64,000 nucleotides of DNA from NCBI RefSeq assembly GCF_001721295.1, contig NZ_MDDS01000006.1:62001-126000 (forward strand), read 5' to 3'. Both the position numbers and the translations under genes were made by a program. The notes beneath the pieces are model-generated. The model ran no database searches. It was not told where the DNA came from and was given only the letters and a program-made list of their open reading frames with translations. Source of the stretch: Sphingomonas turrisvirgatae. Lineage in GTDB: Bacteria; Pseudomonadota; Alphaproteobacteria; Sphingomonadales; Sphingomonadaceae. Below are positions 1 through 10,100 of this stretch, in pieces. Position 1 is the stretch's first letter, and every line of letters begins with the position of its first letter.

Positions 1-620
1 AGACGTCCCTGCCCGCCAAGGGCGAGGCCCCGGCCCCGGTGGCGCCAAGCGAACCTGAAGCGATCCCCCTGCCCGCGACGCTTGAGGCGTTCGTCGACTG
101 GCGGTTCGGCGGCGATGCGCCCGAGGCGGCGTGGGGCGAACCGATCGTGCATGCGATGGGTGACCCTGCTTCGCCGCTGATGATCCTGACCGACATGCCC
201 GAGGCCGGCGATTGCGACCTTGGCACATTGCTGACCGGCGATGCCGGGCGACTGTTCGACCGGATGCTCGCGGCCATCGGGCAGACCCGCGCTTCGGTCT
301 ATATCGCGGCGCTGTGCATCGCGCGGCCGGTCACCGCGCAGGTCCCGCGCGAACTGGAACAGCGGCTGGGCGAACTTGCGCTGCATCATGTCGCGCTGGC
401 CGCGCCCAAGCGGCTGCTGCTGCTCGGACAGACGGTGAGCCGTTCGCTACTCGGGTCGAATGCGGGCGCGGGGCGTGGTCGTTTACAGCCCATTAACTAT
501 CAGGGTGGACAATCGGAGGTGGTTGCGACCTTCCACCCGCGGTTTCTGTTGAACAAGCCTGCGGTGAAGGCCGACGCCTGGAAAGACCTGCAGTTGCTTA
601 TCGGGGGGCAGAACCAGTGA
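1..620 (+). CDS. Uracil-DNA glycosylase-like protein (5' end outside window)
   Basis: The reading frame is open from the first bases of the window, so the true start lies upstream and about 205 residues are visible. The C-terminal block ATFHPRFLLNKPAVKADAWK resembles the closing motif of family-4/5 uracil-DNA glycosylases (HPSYLLR..AAKRDAW), and a hydrophobic KRLLLLGQTV strand precedes it as in that fold. The family's GE-PG motif and the four Fe-S cysteines are not recognisable in the visible part, so activity is doubtful. An Ala/Pro-rich linker opens the fragment. The stop overlaps the GTG start of the downstream transglycosylase (GTGA), which implies coupled translation. Family membership is fairly likely; enzymatic function is inference. 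Confidence 0.65.
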   Translation, partial: TSLPAKGEAPAPVAPSEPEAIPLPATLEAFVDWRFGGDAPEAAWGEPIVHAMGDPASPLMILTDMPEAGDCDLGTLLTGDAGRLFDRMLAAIGQTRASVYIAALCIARPVTAQVPRELEQRLGELALHHVALAAPKRLLLLGQTVSRSLLGSNAGAGRGRLQPINYQGGQSEVVATFHPRFLLNKPAVKADAWKDLQLLIGGQNQ

Positions 621-2389
621 AAGCTCGACTTCTTCTCGCCGCAATGGCGATCATCGCACCGCTTGCCGCGCAAGCCGAGGATCGCGGCACCGACCGCGCG
701 ACGCAGCGCGAGGCCGGCGACGGCGTTCCCGCGCAGCTCGATGAGATGCAGCGCGCCGGCTATCGCACCGTCTTCACGGCCATACGCGAAAGCCGCTGGA
801 CCGACGCGCAGATCGCGCTCGACTCGATCAAGCCGGGACCGCTTCACGCCATCGCCCGCGCCGAACTTTACCTGGCCAAGGGTTCGCCCAAGGTCGAGCT
901 TCCGCAGATCATGGCCTTGCTGGCCGAAGCGCCCGAGCTGCCGCAAGGCGAGCAGCTGGCGCGCCTTGCCAAGCTGCGCGGGGCGACCGAGCTGCCCATG
1001 CTGCCTTCGACCCAGCGGCTGATCTGGCACGAAGCGCCGGCGGTGCGCACGCGTGCCAAGTCGATCCGATCCGATGCGGCCTCGGCGCAGATCGCAACCG
1101 AAATGCAGCCGCTGATCAAGGCCGACGATGCCCCCACCGCTGAAGCACTGGTCGAAGCGAAGGCCGGCGAACTGACGCCCGAGGCGCTGACCGAATGGCG
1201 GCAGAAGGTCGCCTGGATGTACTATACGCTTGGCCGCGACGCCGATGCCCGCCGCGTTGCCGCGCTTGCTCAGGCCGGCAGCGGCGAGTTCGCGCCGCTG
1301 GCCGACTGGGTGCAGGGGCTGGCGGCGTTCCGGCAGAAGGATTGCGCCGGCGCGCAGAACGCCTTTGCCGCCGTTGCGCAGCGCGCCAGCGATACCGAGA
1401 AGCGTTCGGCCGGACTGTACTGGGCATCGCGCGCCGACATGGCGTGCGGCCGCCCCGACCTGGTCGGCCAGCGGCTGAAGATCGCGGCCCAGCATGGCGA
1501 GACCTTCTATGGGTTGCTCGCCCGGCAGGCGCTGGGGATCAAGGAAATGCCGAGCAAGGCCGAGAAGTTCGTCCATGCCGACTGGCGTGCGTTGGAGCGT
1601 CGCCCCAATGTCCGGGTTGCCGCCGCGCTGGTAGAGATTGGCGAAGACGACCTTGCCGCCGCGGTCATCCGGCAGCAGGCGAAGATCGGCGATGCCGGCG
1701 AGCATGCGTCGCTCACTCGCCTGTCGGGCCGGCTGGGGCTGCCGGGGACGCAGCTGTGGCTCACGCACAACTGCCCGCAGGGCGCGCGTCCGATCAGCGA
1801 GGCGCGGTATCCTACCCCCGACTGGACGCCGGACCGCGGCTGGCGCGTCGACAAGAGCCTGGTCTTTGCCCACACGCTCCAGGAATCGCGCTTCAACCCC
1901 ACCGTTCAAAGCCCCGCCGGCGCCTATGGGCTGATGCAGATCATGCCTGCCGCCGCGACCGACATCGGGCGCAAGCAAGGCCGGGTGATCGCCCGGACCG
2001 ACCTCTCGCGTCCATCGGTCAACATGGAGGTCGGGCAAAGCTATATCGAGCAGCTGCGCGACCAGCCGTTCACCAGCGGCCTGCTGCCCAAGGTGATCGC
2101 GGCCTATAATGCCGGGCCGACGCCGGTCAGCAACTGGAATTACCAGATCCGGGACAATGGCGACCCGCTGCTGTACATCGAGAGCATCCCCTATTGGGAG
2201 ACGCGCGGTTACGTCATGACGGTGCTGCGCAACTACTGGATGTACGAGAAGAAGGACGGGCGCGACAGTTCGAGCCGCGCGGCGCTGAGCCAAGGCCTGT
2301 GGCCCAAGGTGCCGGGCACGAGCGGCGGGACGGCGGTGCGGATGCAAGCGTCGGTCGCCGGGATGACGAGCACCGTGCGTGCCAACTGA
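617..2389 (+). CDS. Soluble lytic murein transglycosylase (SLT family)
   Basis: 590 residues. An N-terminal signal peptide ([20 protein letters not shown]) exports it to the periplasm. A long alpha-helical region of TPR/superhelical type follows, then a C-terminal SLT domain from about residue 410. The catalytic glutamate is E423 in LQESRFNP, followed by [10 protein letters not shown] and the AAYNAGP motif, all diagnostic of Slt70-type enzymes. These cleave the MurNAc-GlcNAc bond of peptidoglycan, forming 1,6-anhydro ends during wall turnover. The GTG start overlaps the stop of the preceding gene. moaB follows after 5 bp, probably co-transcribed without a functional link. Length and domain order match the family. 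Confidence 0.93.
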   Translation: MKARLLLAAMAIIAPLAAQAEDRGTDRATQREAGDGVPAQLDEMQRAGYRTVFTAIRESRWTDAQIALDSIKPGPLHAIARAELYLAKGSPKVELPQIMALLAEAPELPQGEQLARLAKLRGATELPMLPSTQRLIWHEAPAVRTRAKSIRSDAASAQIATEMQPLIKADDAPTAEALVEAKAGELTPEALTEWRQKVAWMYYTLGRDADARRVAALAQAGSGEFAPLADWVQGLAAFRQKDCAGAQNAFAAVAQRASDTEKRSAGLYWASRADMACGRPDLVGQRLKIAAQHGETFYGLLARQALGIKEMPSKAEKFVHADWRALERRPNVRVAAALVEIGEDDLAAAVIRQQAKIGDAGEHASLTRLSGRLGLPGTQLWLTHNCPQGARPISEARYPTPDWTPDRGWRVDKSLVFAHTLQESRFNPTVQSPAGAYGLMQIMPAAATDIGRKQGRVIARTDLSRPSVNMEVGQSYIEQLRDQPFTSGLLPKVIAAYNAGPTPVSNWNYQIRDNGDPLLYIESIPYWETRGYVMTVLRNYWMYEKKDGRDSSSRAALSQGLWPKVPGTSGGTAVRMQASVAGMTSTVRAN

Positions 2390-2394
2390 CGCTT

Positions 2395-2922
2395 ATGCCA
2401 ATTGACGAAGCCGCCGCGTTCCGCCCGGTGCGGATTGCGGTGCTCACCATATCGGACACGCGATCCTTCGCGGACGATCGCTCGGGCGACACGCTGGTCG
2501 GTCGGCTGATGTCGGCCGGTCACGAGCTGGCCGATCGCGCGATCGTGCCGGATGACCCCGAGCTGATCATGGGCAAGCTTCACGCCTGGATCGACGACCC
2601 GCTGGTCGACTGCATCATCACCACCGGCGGCACCGGCGTGACCGGGCGCGACGTCACGCCCGAGGCGCTGGAGCGCGTGGCGGACAAGATGATCCCCGGC
2701 TTTGGCGAGCTGTTCCGCTGGCTGAGCTATGCCAAGATCGGCACCTCCACCATCCAGTCGCGCGCAACCGCCTGTGTCGCGCGCGGGACCTATATTTTTG
2801 CCCTGCCCGGGTCGACCGGCGCGGTGAAGGACGGGTGGGACGACATTCTGGCGCACCAGCTCGACAGCCGCTTTCGGCCGTGCAACTTGGTCGAGCTGAT
2901 GCCGCGACTGATGGAGCGCTGA
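2395..2922 (+). CDS. moaB: Molybdenum cofactor biosynthesis protein B
   Basis: 175 residues starting at ATG 2395; the frame is open further upstream but overlaps the transglycosylase. It is a MoaB/MogA-fold protein: VLTISDTRS near residue 16, the molybdopterin-binding TTGGTG at residues 76-81 followed by [10 protein letters not shown], and [10 protein letters not shown] near the end. MoaB/MogA proteins adenylate molybdopterin before metal insertion. The family is sure; whether this copy acts as MogA or as an accessory MoaB cannot be told from sequence. moaA lies about 51 kb away in the same window, so the pathway genes are dispersed. Confidence 0.93.
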   Translation: MPIDEAAAFRPVRIAVLTISDTRSFADDRSGDTLVGRLMSAGHELADRAIVPDDPELIMGKLHAWIDDPLVDCIITTGGTGVTGRDVTPEALERVADKMIPGFGELFRWLSYAKIGTSTIQSRATACVARGTYIFALPGSTGAVKDGWDDILAHQLDSRFRPCNLVELMPRLMER

Positions 2923-2926
2923 CGCT

Positions 2927-3040
2927 TCAGCCGCACCATTGCAGGGCAACGTTAAGCAGCACGTCGGGGCCGACACGCTGCCATAGCCACCAGCCCGCAC
3001 CCAGCACCGCGACAAGTGCGATGATGCCGACTGCCTTCAT
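2927..3040 (-). CDS. 37-residue single-pass membrane peptide coupled to the MFS gene
   Basis: The small frame begins MKAVGIIALVAVLGAGWWLW and ends QWCG. It is one hydrophobic helix (residues 3-20) after a lysine, then a short tail with a final Cys-Gly. Its ATG (3040-3038) overlaps the stop of the MFS transporter (3039-3037) as ATGA, the usual signature of re-initiation coupling. It occupies the otherwise empty gap up to moaB. I recognise no family. The exact overlap, start and membrane-helix composition argue for a real small protein, possibly an accessory to the carrier, but this is inference. Confidence 0.5.
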   Translation of the reverse strand: MKAVGIIALVAVLGAGWWLWQRVGPDVLLNVALQWCG

Positions 3041-4245
3041 GCCGGTTGCAGCCGCGCCACCGGCGCTTCGCGGATCGGCAGATGAACCAGCGCCGCGAAC
3101 AGTCCGAGCGCGACCGACGCGGTCCAGATGCTGTCGTAGCTGCCGGTGAGGTCGAACATCAGCCCGGCGCTCCACGCGCCGAAGAAGCTGCCGACCTGAT
3201 GGCTGAGGAACACGATGCCGTAGAGCATCGAGAGGTAACGGATGCCGAAGATGCCGCCGATCAGACCGCTCGTCAGCGGGACGGTGCCAAGCCACAGGAA
3301 TCCCATCGCCCCGGCAAAGGCGAGCGCCGTCACTGGCGTCAGCGGCAGGGCGAGGAAAGCCAGCATGACCGCACTTCGCGCGGCGTAGAGCCCGGCAAGC
3401 AGCCCCTTCTTGCTCCACCGATCGCCCATGATGCCGAAGAACCACGAGCCGGCGATGTTGAACAGTCCGACCAGCGCCAGCGCATTGGCGCCAGTCGCGA
3501 GGCTCAGCCCCTTGTCGGTCAGATAGGCCGGAAAGTGCGTGCCGATGAACGCGATATGGAATCCGCAGACGAAGAAGCCGGCGTTGAGCAGCCAGAAGCT
3601 GCGTTCGCCGGAGGCTTCCCGCAGCGCGTCGCGCACGCTTTGGTCGCGCCCGGATTCCGCCGGTAGCTGCGGCCGCCCTGCAACGCCGAGCGACAGGATC
3701 ACCATGACCGAAATCAGTCCGGCAAGCCCGATCAGCGCCATCCGCCAGCCAAGTTCGGCAATCATCAGCTGTCCACCCGGAACCACCAGGAACTGGCCAA
3801 GCGACCCCCCGGCAGTGACAAGCCCGAACGCCAGGCTGCGCCGTTCCGGCGGCACCACCCGGCCGACGGCGCCCAGCACGGTGACAAAGGTGCAGGCCGA
3901 CATGGCAAGCCCGACGAGCACGCCGAACGAGAGATAAAGGCCCAGGGCTCCGCTCGCCAGCGACGCGCCGACAAGACCGAGCGCATAAACGACCGCACCC
4001 GCCACGACGAGCCGCCCGGCACCATATTTGTCCCCCAGTGCGCCGGTGATCGGCTGAAGCAAGCCGAACAGCAGGTTCTGCAGCGCCAGCGCCAGGCCGA
4101 AATCGCTGCGGCCGATGCCCAGCCCCATGCTCATGTCGGGCAGGAACAACCCGAACGCCTGCCGCACGCCCATCGAGATCGTGACGATCGCGGCGGCGCA
4201 GAAGATGACGATCGAGGGGCGACGCATGGCCATGATCGGTTCCAT
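3037..4245 (-). CDS. MFS transporter (oxalate/formate antiporter-like, 12 TM)
   Basis: 402 residues from ATG 4245; in-frame ATGs at 4233 and 4227 are equally possible, and MRRPSIVIFC marks the first helix. About twelve hydrophobic helices in two halves are visible, with the MFS loop 2-3 signature GALGDKYGAGR and the equivalent GIMGDRWSKKG in the second half. The GVRQAFGLFLPDMS opening and this layout resemble MFS carriers of the OFA/monocarboxylate type. The substrate is unknown. It is transcribed divergently from the radical SAM gene and followed with ATGA overlap by a 37-residue membrane peptide. No regulator lies next to it. Confidence 0.85.
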   Translation of the reverse strand: MEPIMAMRRPSIVIFCAAAIVTISMGVRQAFGLFLPDMSMGLGIGRSDFGLALALQNLLFGLLQPITGALGDKYGAGRLVVAGAVVYALGLVGASLASGALGLYLSFGVLVGLAMSACTFVTVLGAVGRVVPPERRSLAFGLVTAGGSLGQFLVVPGGQLMIAELGWRMALIGLAGLISVMVILSLGVAGRPQLPAESGRDQSVRDALREASGERSFWLLNAGFFVCGFHIAFIGTHFPAYLTDKGLSLATGANALALVGLFNIAGSWFFGIMGDRWSKKGLLAGLYAARSAVMLAFLALPLTPVTALAFAGAMGFLWLGTVPLTSGLIGGIFGIRYLSMLYGIVFLSHQVGSFFGAWSAGLMFDLTGSYDSIWTASVALGLFAALVHLPIREAPVARLQPA

Positions 4246-4320
4246 GCGCCCGCCATGGCGGCTTGTCACCCCCGGGGCATATGTTCTTGTATTGTTCCTG
4301 TCCGGCGCTACGCTGGGCGC

Positions 4321-5394
4321 ATGGCGAAGACTCGTCCGGTGCGCGGCGCCACGCTCAATTGCGAAAGCAGCCGCTTCAACCTGCTGCAACGCGAAGCGGA
4401 GGGGGACTGGCTCGATGCGCGGACAGTGATCGACGGCGAGCTGCCTGCGGTGCGGACGAGTGTTACGGTGGAGAAGCCGCGAACGATCATCGCTCGCAAC
4501 AACTCGCCCGACATTGCCTTCGATCGTTCGGTGAACCCCTATCGCGGGTGCGAACATGGCTGCATCTACTGCTTCGCGCGGCCGAGCCATGCCTATCATG
4601 ACCTGTCGCCAGGACTGGACTTCGAAACCAAGCTGTTCGCCAAGCCCGACGCCCCCGCCCTGCTGCGCGAGGCGTTGGGCAAGCGCGGCTATGTCTGCCA
4701 GCCGATCGCGTTCGGGACGAACACCGACCCATATCAGCCGATCGAGGCGACGTGGCGGATCACGCGTGGGTGCATCGAGGTGCTGGCCGCTTGCGACCAT
4801 CCGATCACCATGACAACCAAGTCGAACCGCGTGGTGCGCGACATCGACCTGCTGGCACCGATGGCGGCGCGGGGGCTTGCGGCGGTGATGATCTCGATCA
4901 CCTCGCTCGACCCGAAGATCGCGGGCACGGTCGAGCCGCGCGCGCCGCACCCGGAGCGGCGGTTGGAGGCGGTGGCGAAGCTGCGCGCTGCGGGGATCCC
5001 GACCTATGTCTCGCTCTCACCGGTCATCCCGCAGATCACCGATCACGAGATGGAACATATCATGGAACGCGCGGCGGAGGCGGGCGCGCTCGGCTGCTTC
5101 TTCCTGCCGGTGCGCCTGCCGCATGAAGTCGCGCCACTGTTTCGCGCCTGGCTGGACACGCACTTCCCCGATCGCGCGGCCAAGGTGATGGCGACGATCC
5201 AGTCGATCCGCGGCGGTCGCGACAATGACCCCAACTTCCATACCAGGATGAAGGGACAAGGGCCGTGGGCCGACCTGTTGCGCACGCGGTTCAAGATCGC
5301 GGCGAGACGCCATGGGCTCGATCGGCCCTATATCGCGCTGCGGCGCGACCTGTTCCGACCGCCCGCGGGAGCGCAAGGCGAGCTGTTCGGCTAA
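4321..5394 (+). CDS. PA0069 family radical SAM protein
   Basis: 357 residues from ATG 4321; an open extension upstream lacks similarity and overlaps the divergent promoter region. The radical-SAM cluster motif is CEHGCIYC (C77, C81, C84), preceded by NPYRGC and followed by [19 protein letters not shown]. This matches the PA0069/SplB-like family, conserved in alpha- and gammaproteobacteria. The motif [13 protein letters not shown] and the C-terminal RRDLFRPP block also fit. It binds a 4Fe-4S cluster and S-adenosylmethionine; its substrate is not established for the family. It stands alone between a divergent MFS gene and a convergent acyl-CoA synthetase. Confidence 0.9.
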   Translation: MAKTRPVRGATLNCESSRFNLLQREAEGDWLDARTVIDGELPAVRTSVTVEKPRTIIARNNSPDIAFDRSVNPYRGCEHGCIYCFARPSHAYHDLSPGLDFETKLFAKPDAPALLREALGKRGYVCQPIAFGTNTDPYQPIEATWRITRGCIEVLAACDHPITMTTKSNRVVRDIDLLAPMAARGLAAVMISITSLDPKIAGTVEPRAPHPERRLEAVAKLRAAGIPTYVSLSPVIPQITDHEMEHIMERAAEAGALGCFFLPVRLPHEVAPLFRAWLDTHFPDRAAKVMATIQSIRGGRDNDPNFHTRMKGQGPWADLLRTRFKIAARRHGLDRPYIALRRDLFRPPAGAQGELFG

Positions 5395-5440
5395 GGCGGT
5401 CGTCGCAATGGCAGTGCTACACGCGGTGCGCGCGTTTCAC

Positions 5441-7036
5441 TCAAGCCGGGGCGAAGCGAAAATCCTTGAACTGTTCGCGCAGCGCCGTCTTGAGCAGCTT
5501 GCCCGTCGCGGTGTGCGGCAGGGAATCGACGAACACGATCTCGTCCGGCAGCCACCATTTGGCGACCTGAGTCGCCAGATGCGCGCGGATCTGGTCCGGG
5601 GTGACGTCACTGTCGGGCTTGCGGACGACGACCAGCAGCGGACGCTCGTCCCATTTGGGGTGCGCGATACCGATCGCCGCCGCCTCGGCAACGCCGGCAC
5701 ATCCCACCGCCGCATTTTCAAGATCAACCGAACTGATCCATTCGCCGCCCGACTTGATGACGTCCTTCGCGCGGTCGGTAATCTGCATAACGCCATCGGG
5801 ATGCAGCGCGGCGACGTCGCCCGTGTCGAAAAAGCCGTCGTCGGTCAGGCAGGGCCCCGCCTCGTCCTTGAAATATTGTTTGATGACCCATGGCCCCCTG
5901 ACCTGCAGGCGGCCCGAGCTTTGGCCATCGCGGGGCAGGACGCGGCCTTCATCGTCGACCGTCCGCATCTCGACACCGAAGGGCGAGCGGCCCTGATACA
6001 CGGTGCGATCAACCTTCTGATCGAAGGACAGCTCGTCCCAGTTCCAGCTGGGGGCACCGGCCGTCCCCATCGGCGATGTTTCAGTCATCCCCCAGGCATG
6101 GTTGACGCGCGCACCCATCTTCATGATCCGCTCGATCATCGATCGCGGCGCGGCCGAGCCGCCGATCGTCACCAGTTTCAGATGCTGCGGCGCCTCGCCG
6201 GTCGCGTCGATATGTTGGAACATGGCGAGCCAGACGGTCGGCACGCCAGCGGTATGCGTCACCTTCTCACGGTTCATCAGCTCGCACAGCACCTTGCCGT
6301 CGTAGCTCGCCGAGAAGACGAGCTTCAGGCCGACCATCGGCGAGGCGAACGGCATGCCCCAGCCGACCGCGTGGAACATCGGCACGATCGGGAGCGACAC
6401 GGCCTTGCCGGAAAGTTCGAACACGTCCGGCTGGATGATGCCGAACGCATGCAGCAGCGACGAGCGATGGGTGTACAGCACCCCCTTCGGATTGCCGGTG
6501 GTGCCCGAGGTGTAGCAGAGCATGCAGGGTTCACGCTCGTCACCTTCGACCCAGGCATAATCGCCATCCTCGCGGCCGATCACGGCCTCGAAGCTGTCTT
6601 CACCCTCCCCGTCATAGACAATGTAATGCTCGATGCTGGTCCAGTGCGGCTTCAGCCGATCGACAATGGGCTGGAACAGCTTGTCATAGATGAGGACGCG
6701 GTCTTCGGCATGGTTGGCGATGTAGACGAGCTGGTCGTCGAACAGACGCGGGTTGATGGTGTGGACGATGCCGCCCAAGCCGATCGTGCCGTACCAGGTG
6801 ACAAGATGGCGGCTGTGATTCATCGCCAGCGTCGCCACGCGATCGCCCCGCTTGAGCCCCATCCGCTCCAATGCCTGGGCAAGCTTGCGCGCGTCGCGGG
6901 CGACCTCGGCCCAATTGGTCCGCGTCTCGCTCCCATCAGCCCAGCGGCTGACGATTTCCCGGCTGCCATGTTCGCGCTCGGCATGTTCGACGACCCGGGG
7001 TACCCGAAGCTCGAAATCCTGCATCGCGCCAAGCAT
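5441..7036 (-). CDS. Long-chain fatty acid--CoA ligase / acyl-CoA synthetase
   Basis: 531 residues starting at ATG 7036 ([10 protein letters not shown]), chosen because CAGGAG lies just upstream; a GTG seven codons earlier is less likely. It is an adenylate-forming enzyme: P-loop [11 protein letters not shown] at residues 175-185, the WGMTE motif of the second core region, FFDTGDVA, and [13 protein letters not shown] near the end. It activates a carboxylic acid, probably a medium- or long-chain fatty acid, with ATP and CoA for beta-oxidation or lipid turnover. Substrate length cannot be read from sequence. A perfect 8-bp inverted repeat sits about 23 bp upstream and may be an operator. Confidence 0.9.
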   Translation of the reverse strand: MLGAMQDFELRVPRVVEHAEREHGSREIVSRWADGSETRTNWAEVARDARKLAQALERMGLKRGDRVATLAMNHSRHLVTWYGTIGLGGIVHTINPRLFDDQLVYIANHAEDRVLIYDKLFQPIVDRLKPHWTSIEHYIVYDGEGEDSFEAVIGREDGDYAWVEGDEREPCMLCYTSGTTGNPKGVLYTHRSSLLHAFGIIQPDVFELSGKAVSLPIVPMFHAVGWGMPFASPMVGLKLVFSASYDGKVLCELMNREKVTHTAGVPTVWLAMFQHIDATGEAPQHLKLVTIGGSAAPRSMIERIMKMGARVNHAWGMTETSPMGTAGAPSWNWDELSFDQKVDRTVYQGRSPFGVEMRTVDDEGRVLPRDGQSSGRLQVRGPWVIKQYFKDEAGPCLTDDGFFDTGDVAALHPDGVMQITDRAKDVIKSGGEWISSVDLENAAVGCAGVAEAAAIGIAHPKWDERPLLVVVRKPDSDVTPDQIRAHLATQVAKWWLPDEIVFVDSLPHTATGKLLKTALREQFKDFRFAPA

Positions 7037-7058
7037 CGCACTCTCCTGTAACCGCACG

Positions 7059-7078
7059 GGTTTCCGTAGCCGGAAACC
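7059..7078. repeat. Perfect 8-bp inverted repeat upstream of the acyl-CoA synthetase
   Basis: GGTTTCCG and CGGAAACC are separated by four bases. It lies in the 84-bp gap between dnaE and the acyl-CoA synthetase, 23 bp before the start codon. There is no U tract, so an operator is more plausible than a terminator. Confidence 0.5.
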
Positions 7079-7120
7079 ATCCTGCGGGTTCGAGGCGCGC
7101 GATGCAAGAGGCGGCCAGCG

Positions 7121-10100
7121 TCAGCTGGCGAGCGCGAGCCTGGGTTGTTCGGTGGGCTTGAGATCGGCGCTGGCGACACCCGGCACGCCCTCGATCCGCG
7201 TGGCAATCTCGCCATCCAGGCGGAAGTTGCGGCCAAGCACCAACTCGGCCTCGCCACCGCCAGGCAGCGGTGCATCGACGATCACCTCACACCGCCCGCC
7301 GCGCGCGTCGCCAAGCAGGCTTGCCACCTGCGCCAGCGCCGAGGGTTCGCTGATCGAGAGGCGCAAGGTCAGGCGCACGTCCTTTGCCATCCCCTCGAAA
7401 GGCTGCACCTTACGCACCGTGACGCGCGGCGTGTCCTCACCGGGACGGCGATCGAGTTCGATGGTCAGGATGCCGCAACCGCCAACGCGAGCAGCCTCCT
7501 CCATCTCCTTTGCCGTGAACTCCTCGAAACAGGTGCAGGGCACCATGCCGCTCGAGTCAGAGAGCGTCGCCATCATGTAACGCTTGCCGCGCGCCGAGGT
7601 GCGCCAGCGCGCATCCTCGATCAACGCGGCGATGGTCGCGCCGGCGCGCCCGCCCTCGGCGATCTGGATTTCACCGAGCGTGGCGATCGCGCGCGCCGAA
7701 TGCAGCTTGGCAAGGTGCTGGTAGCGATCGAGCGGGTGCGCGGAGAAGAAGAAGCCAAAGCTGTCCTTCTCCGCCTCGATCCGCTGGCCCAGCGTCCATT
7801 GCGCGCTCTTGGGCAGCTGGATGGCACTGCCGACCGGCTCGGCATCGCCGAACAGGCCGCCCTGCCCGCTCGTGCGGTTGGCATGGGTGCGCTGCGCGAC
7901 GGCCAGGATCGTCTCGGCGGCAGCGTATACGCCGGCGCGATTGGGCGCGACGCTGTCGAACGCCCCGGCACCGGCCAGCGCCTCGACCTGCCGCTTGTTC
8001 AGCATGCGCGGATCGACGCGGTGCGCGAAGTCGTCCAGGTTCTGGAAGCGACCCTTGGCGGTTCGCTCGTCGACGATCTCTTCCATCGCCTTTTCGCCGA
8101 CCCCCTTAAGGCCAGCGAGCGCGTAGCGGACGGCGAACCCGTCATCGACCGCTTCGACCGAGAACTCGGCTTCGCTGGCGTTGATGTCGGGCGGCAGGCA
8201 GGCGACGCCCAGCCGCTTCATATCGTCGACAAAGACGGCGAGCTTTTCGGTCTGGCCGAGTTCGAAGCACATCGACGCGGCGAAGAATTCGTGCGGGTAG
8301 TGCGCCTTGAACCAGGCGGTATGATAGGCGAGCAGCGCATAGGCGGCGGCGTGCGACTTGTTGAAGCCATAGCCGGCAAACTTGTCGATCAAGTCGAACA
8401 ACTCGTTGGCTTTCGCCTCCGAAATGCCGTTCACCTTCGCGCAGCCCTCCACGAACAGCGCGCGCTGCGCGTCCATCTCGGCCTTGATCTTCTTGCCCAT
8501 CGCGCGGCGCAGCAAGTCCGCGCCACCGAGCGAATAGCCGGCCAGGATCTGCGCGGCCTGCATCACCTGTTCCTGATAGACGAAGATGCCGTAGGTTTCC
8601 TTCAGGATGCCTTCGAGCAGCGGGTGCGGATATTCGATCGGCTCCTGCCCCTGCTTGCGTCGACCGAACATCGGGATGTTGTCCATCGGGCCAGGGCGGT
8701 AGAGCGAGACGAGCGCGATGATGTCGCCGAAATTCGTCGGGCGCACCGCGGTCAGTGTGCGGCGCATCCCTTCGGATTCCAGCTGAAACACGCCCACCGT
8801 GTCGCCGCGCTGGAGGAGTTCGTAGACCGCCGGATCGTCCCAGCCGAGCGCACCCAGATCGATATCGATGTTGCGCGCGGACAGAAGCTCGACCGCCTTT
8901 TGCAGCACCGACAGCGTCTTGAGGCCGAGGAAGTCGAACTTCACCAGCCCGGCACCCTCGACATATTTCATGTCGAACTGGGTGACCGGCATGTCCGAGC
9001 GCGGGTCGCGATAGAGCGGCACCAACTGCGCCAGCGGACGGTCGCCGATCACCACGCCCGCCGCGTGGGTGGACGAGTGGCGCGGCAGCCCCTCTAGCCG
9101 CATGGCAAGGTCGATCAGGTAGCGGACGCCGTCGTCACTGTCATATTCGGCCTTGAACTCGCTGACGCCGTTCAGCGAGCGCGGCAGGGTCCAGGGGTCG
9201 GTCGGATGGTTCGGGACGAGCTTGGCGAGCCGATCGACCTGGCCATAGCTCATCTGGAGCACGCGCCCCGTGTCCTTCAGCACGGCGCGCGCCTTCATCG
9301 TTCCGAAGGTGATGATCTGCGCCACCTGATCGCGCCCGTATTTCTGCTGGACGTAGCGGATCACCTCGCCGCGCCGCGTTTCGCAGAAGTCGATGTCGAA
9401 GTCGGGCATCGACACGCGTTCGGGATTGAGGAAGCGCTCGAACAGCAGCCCCAGCGCCAACGGGTCCAGATCGGTGATGGTGAGCGCCCAGGCGACCACG
9501 CTGCCAGCGCCCGATCCGCGCCCCGGTCCCACGGGGATGCCGTTCGCCTTGGCCCATTTGATGAAGTCGGCGACGATCAGGAAGTAGCCAGGAAACCCCA
9601 TTTGGACGATGATGTCGGTTTCGAACGTCAGCCGGTCGAAATATTCCTGGCGTTTTTCGGGGTCGGTGATGCCGGCATAGGCAAGCCGATCCTCCAACCC
9701 CGCCCGGGCATCCTCACGCAGCTGCCGCGCCTCACCCTCGATATCGCCGGCGAGACTGGGCAGGATCGGCTTGCGCTTCGGCGCGGCAAAGGCGCAACGC
9801 TGCGCGACGACGAGCGTGTTGTCGATCGCCTCGGGCAGGTCGTCGAACAACCGCTTCATCTCGGTCGCGGACTTCACCCAAGCGTCGGGCGAGGAGCGCG
9901 GCCGATCGTCACTGGCGACATAGGCGGAGTTTGCAATGCACAGCATCGCGTCATGCGCTTCGTGGAAGGTCGGTTCGGCATAGCAGGCCGGATTGGTCGC
10001 CACGATCGGCAGGTTGCGCTCATAGGCAAGGTCGAGCAGCCTGGGCTCGGCCGCGCCCTCCACCGGATCAAGGCGCCGAACGATTTCGATATAGAGCCGC

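Noticed and set aside
500..2347. 615-codon open frame on the minus strand
   Set aside because: Antisense of the lytic transglycosylase, low-complexity Arg/Gly/Leu composition.
7145..9097. 650-codon open frame on the plus strand
   Set aside because: Antisense of dnaE, whose conserved motifs settle the coding strand.
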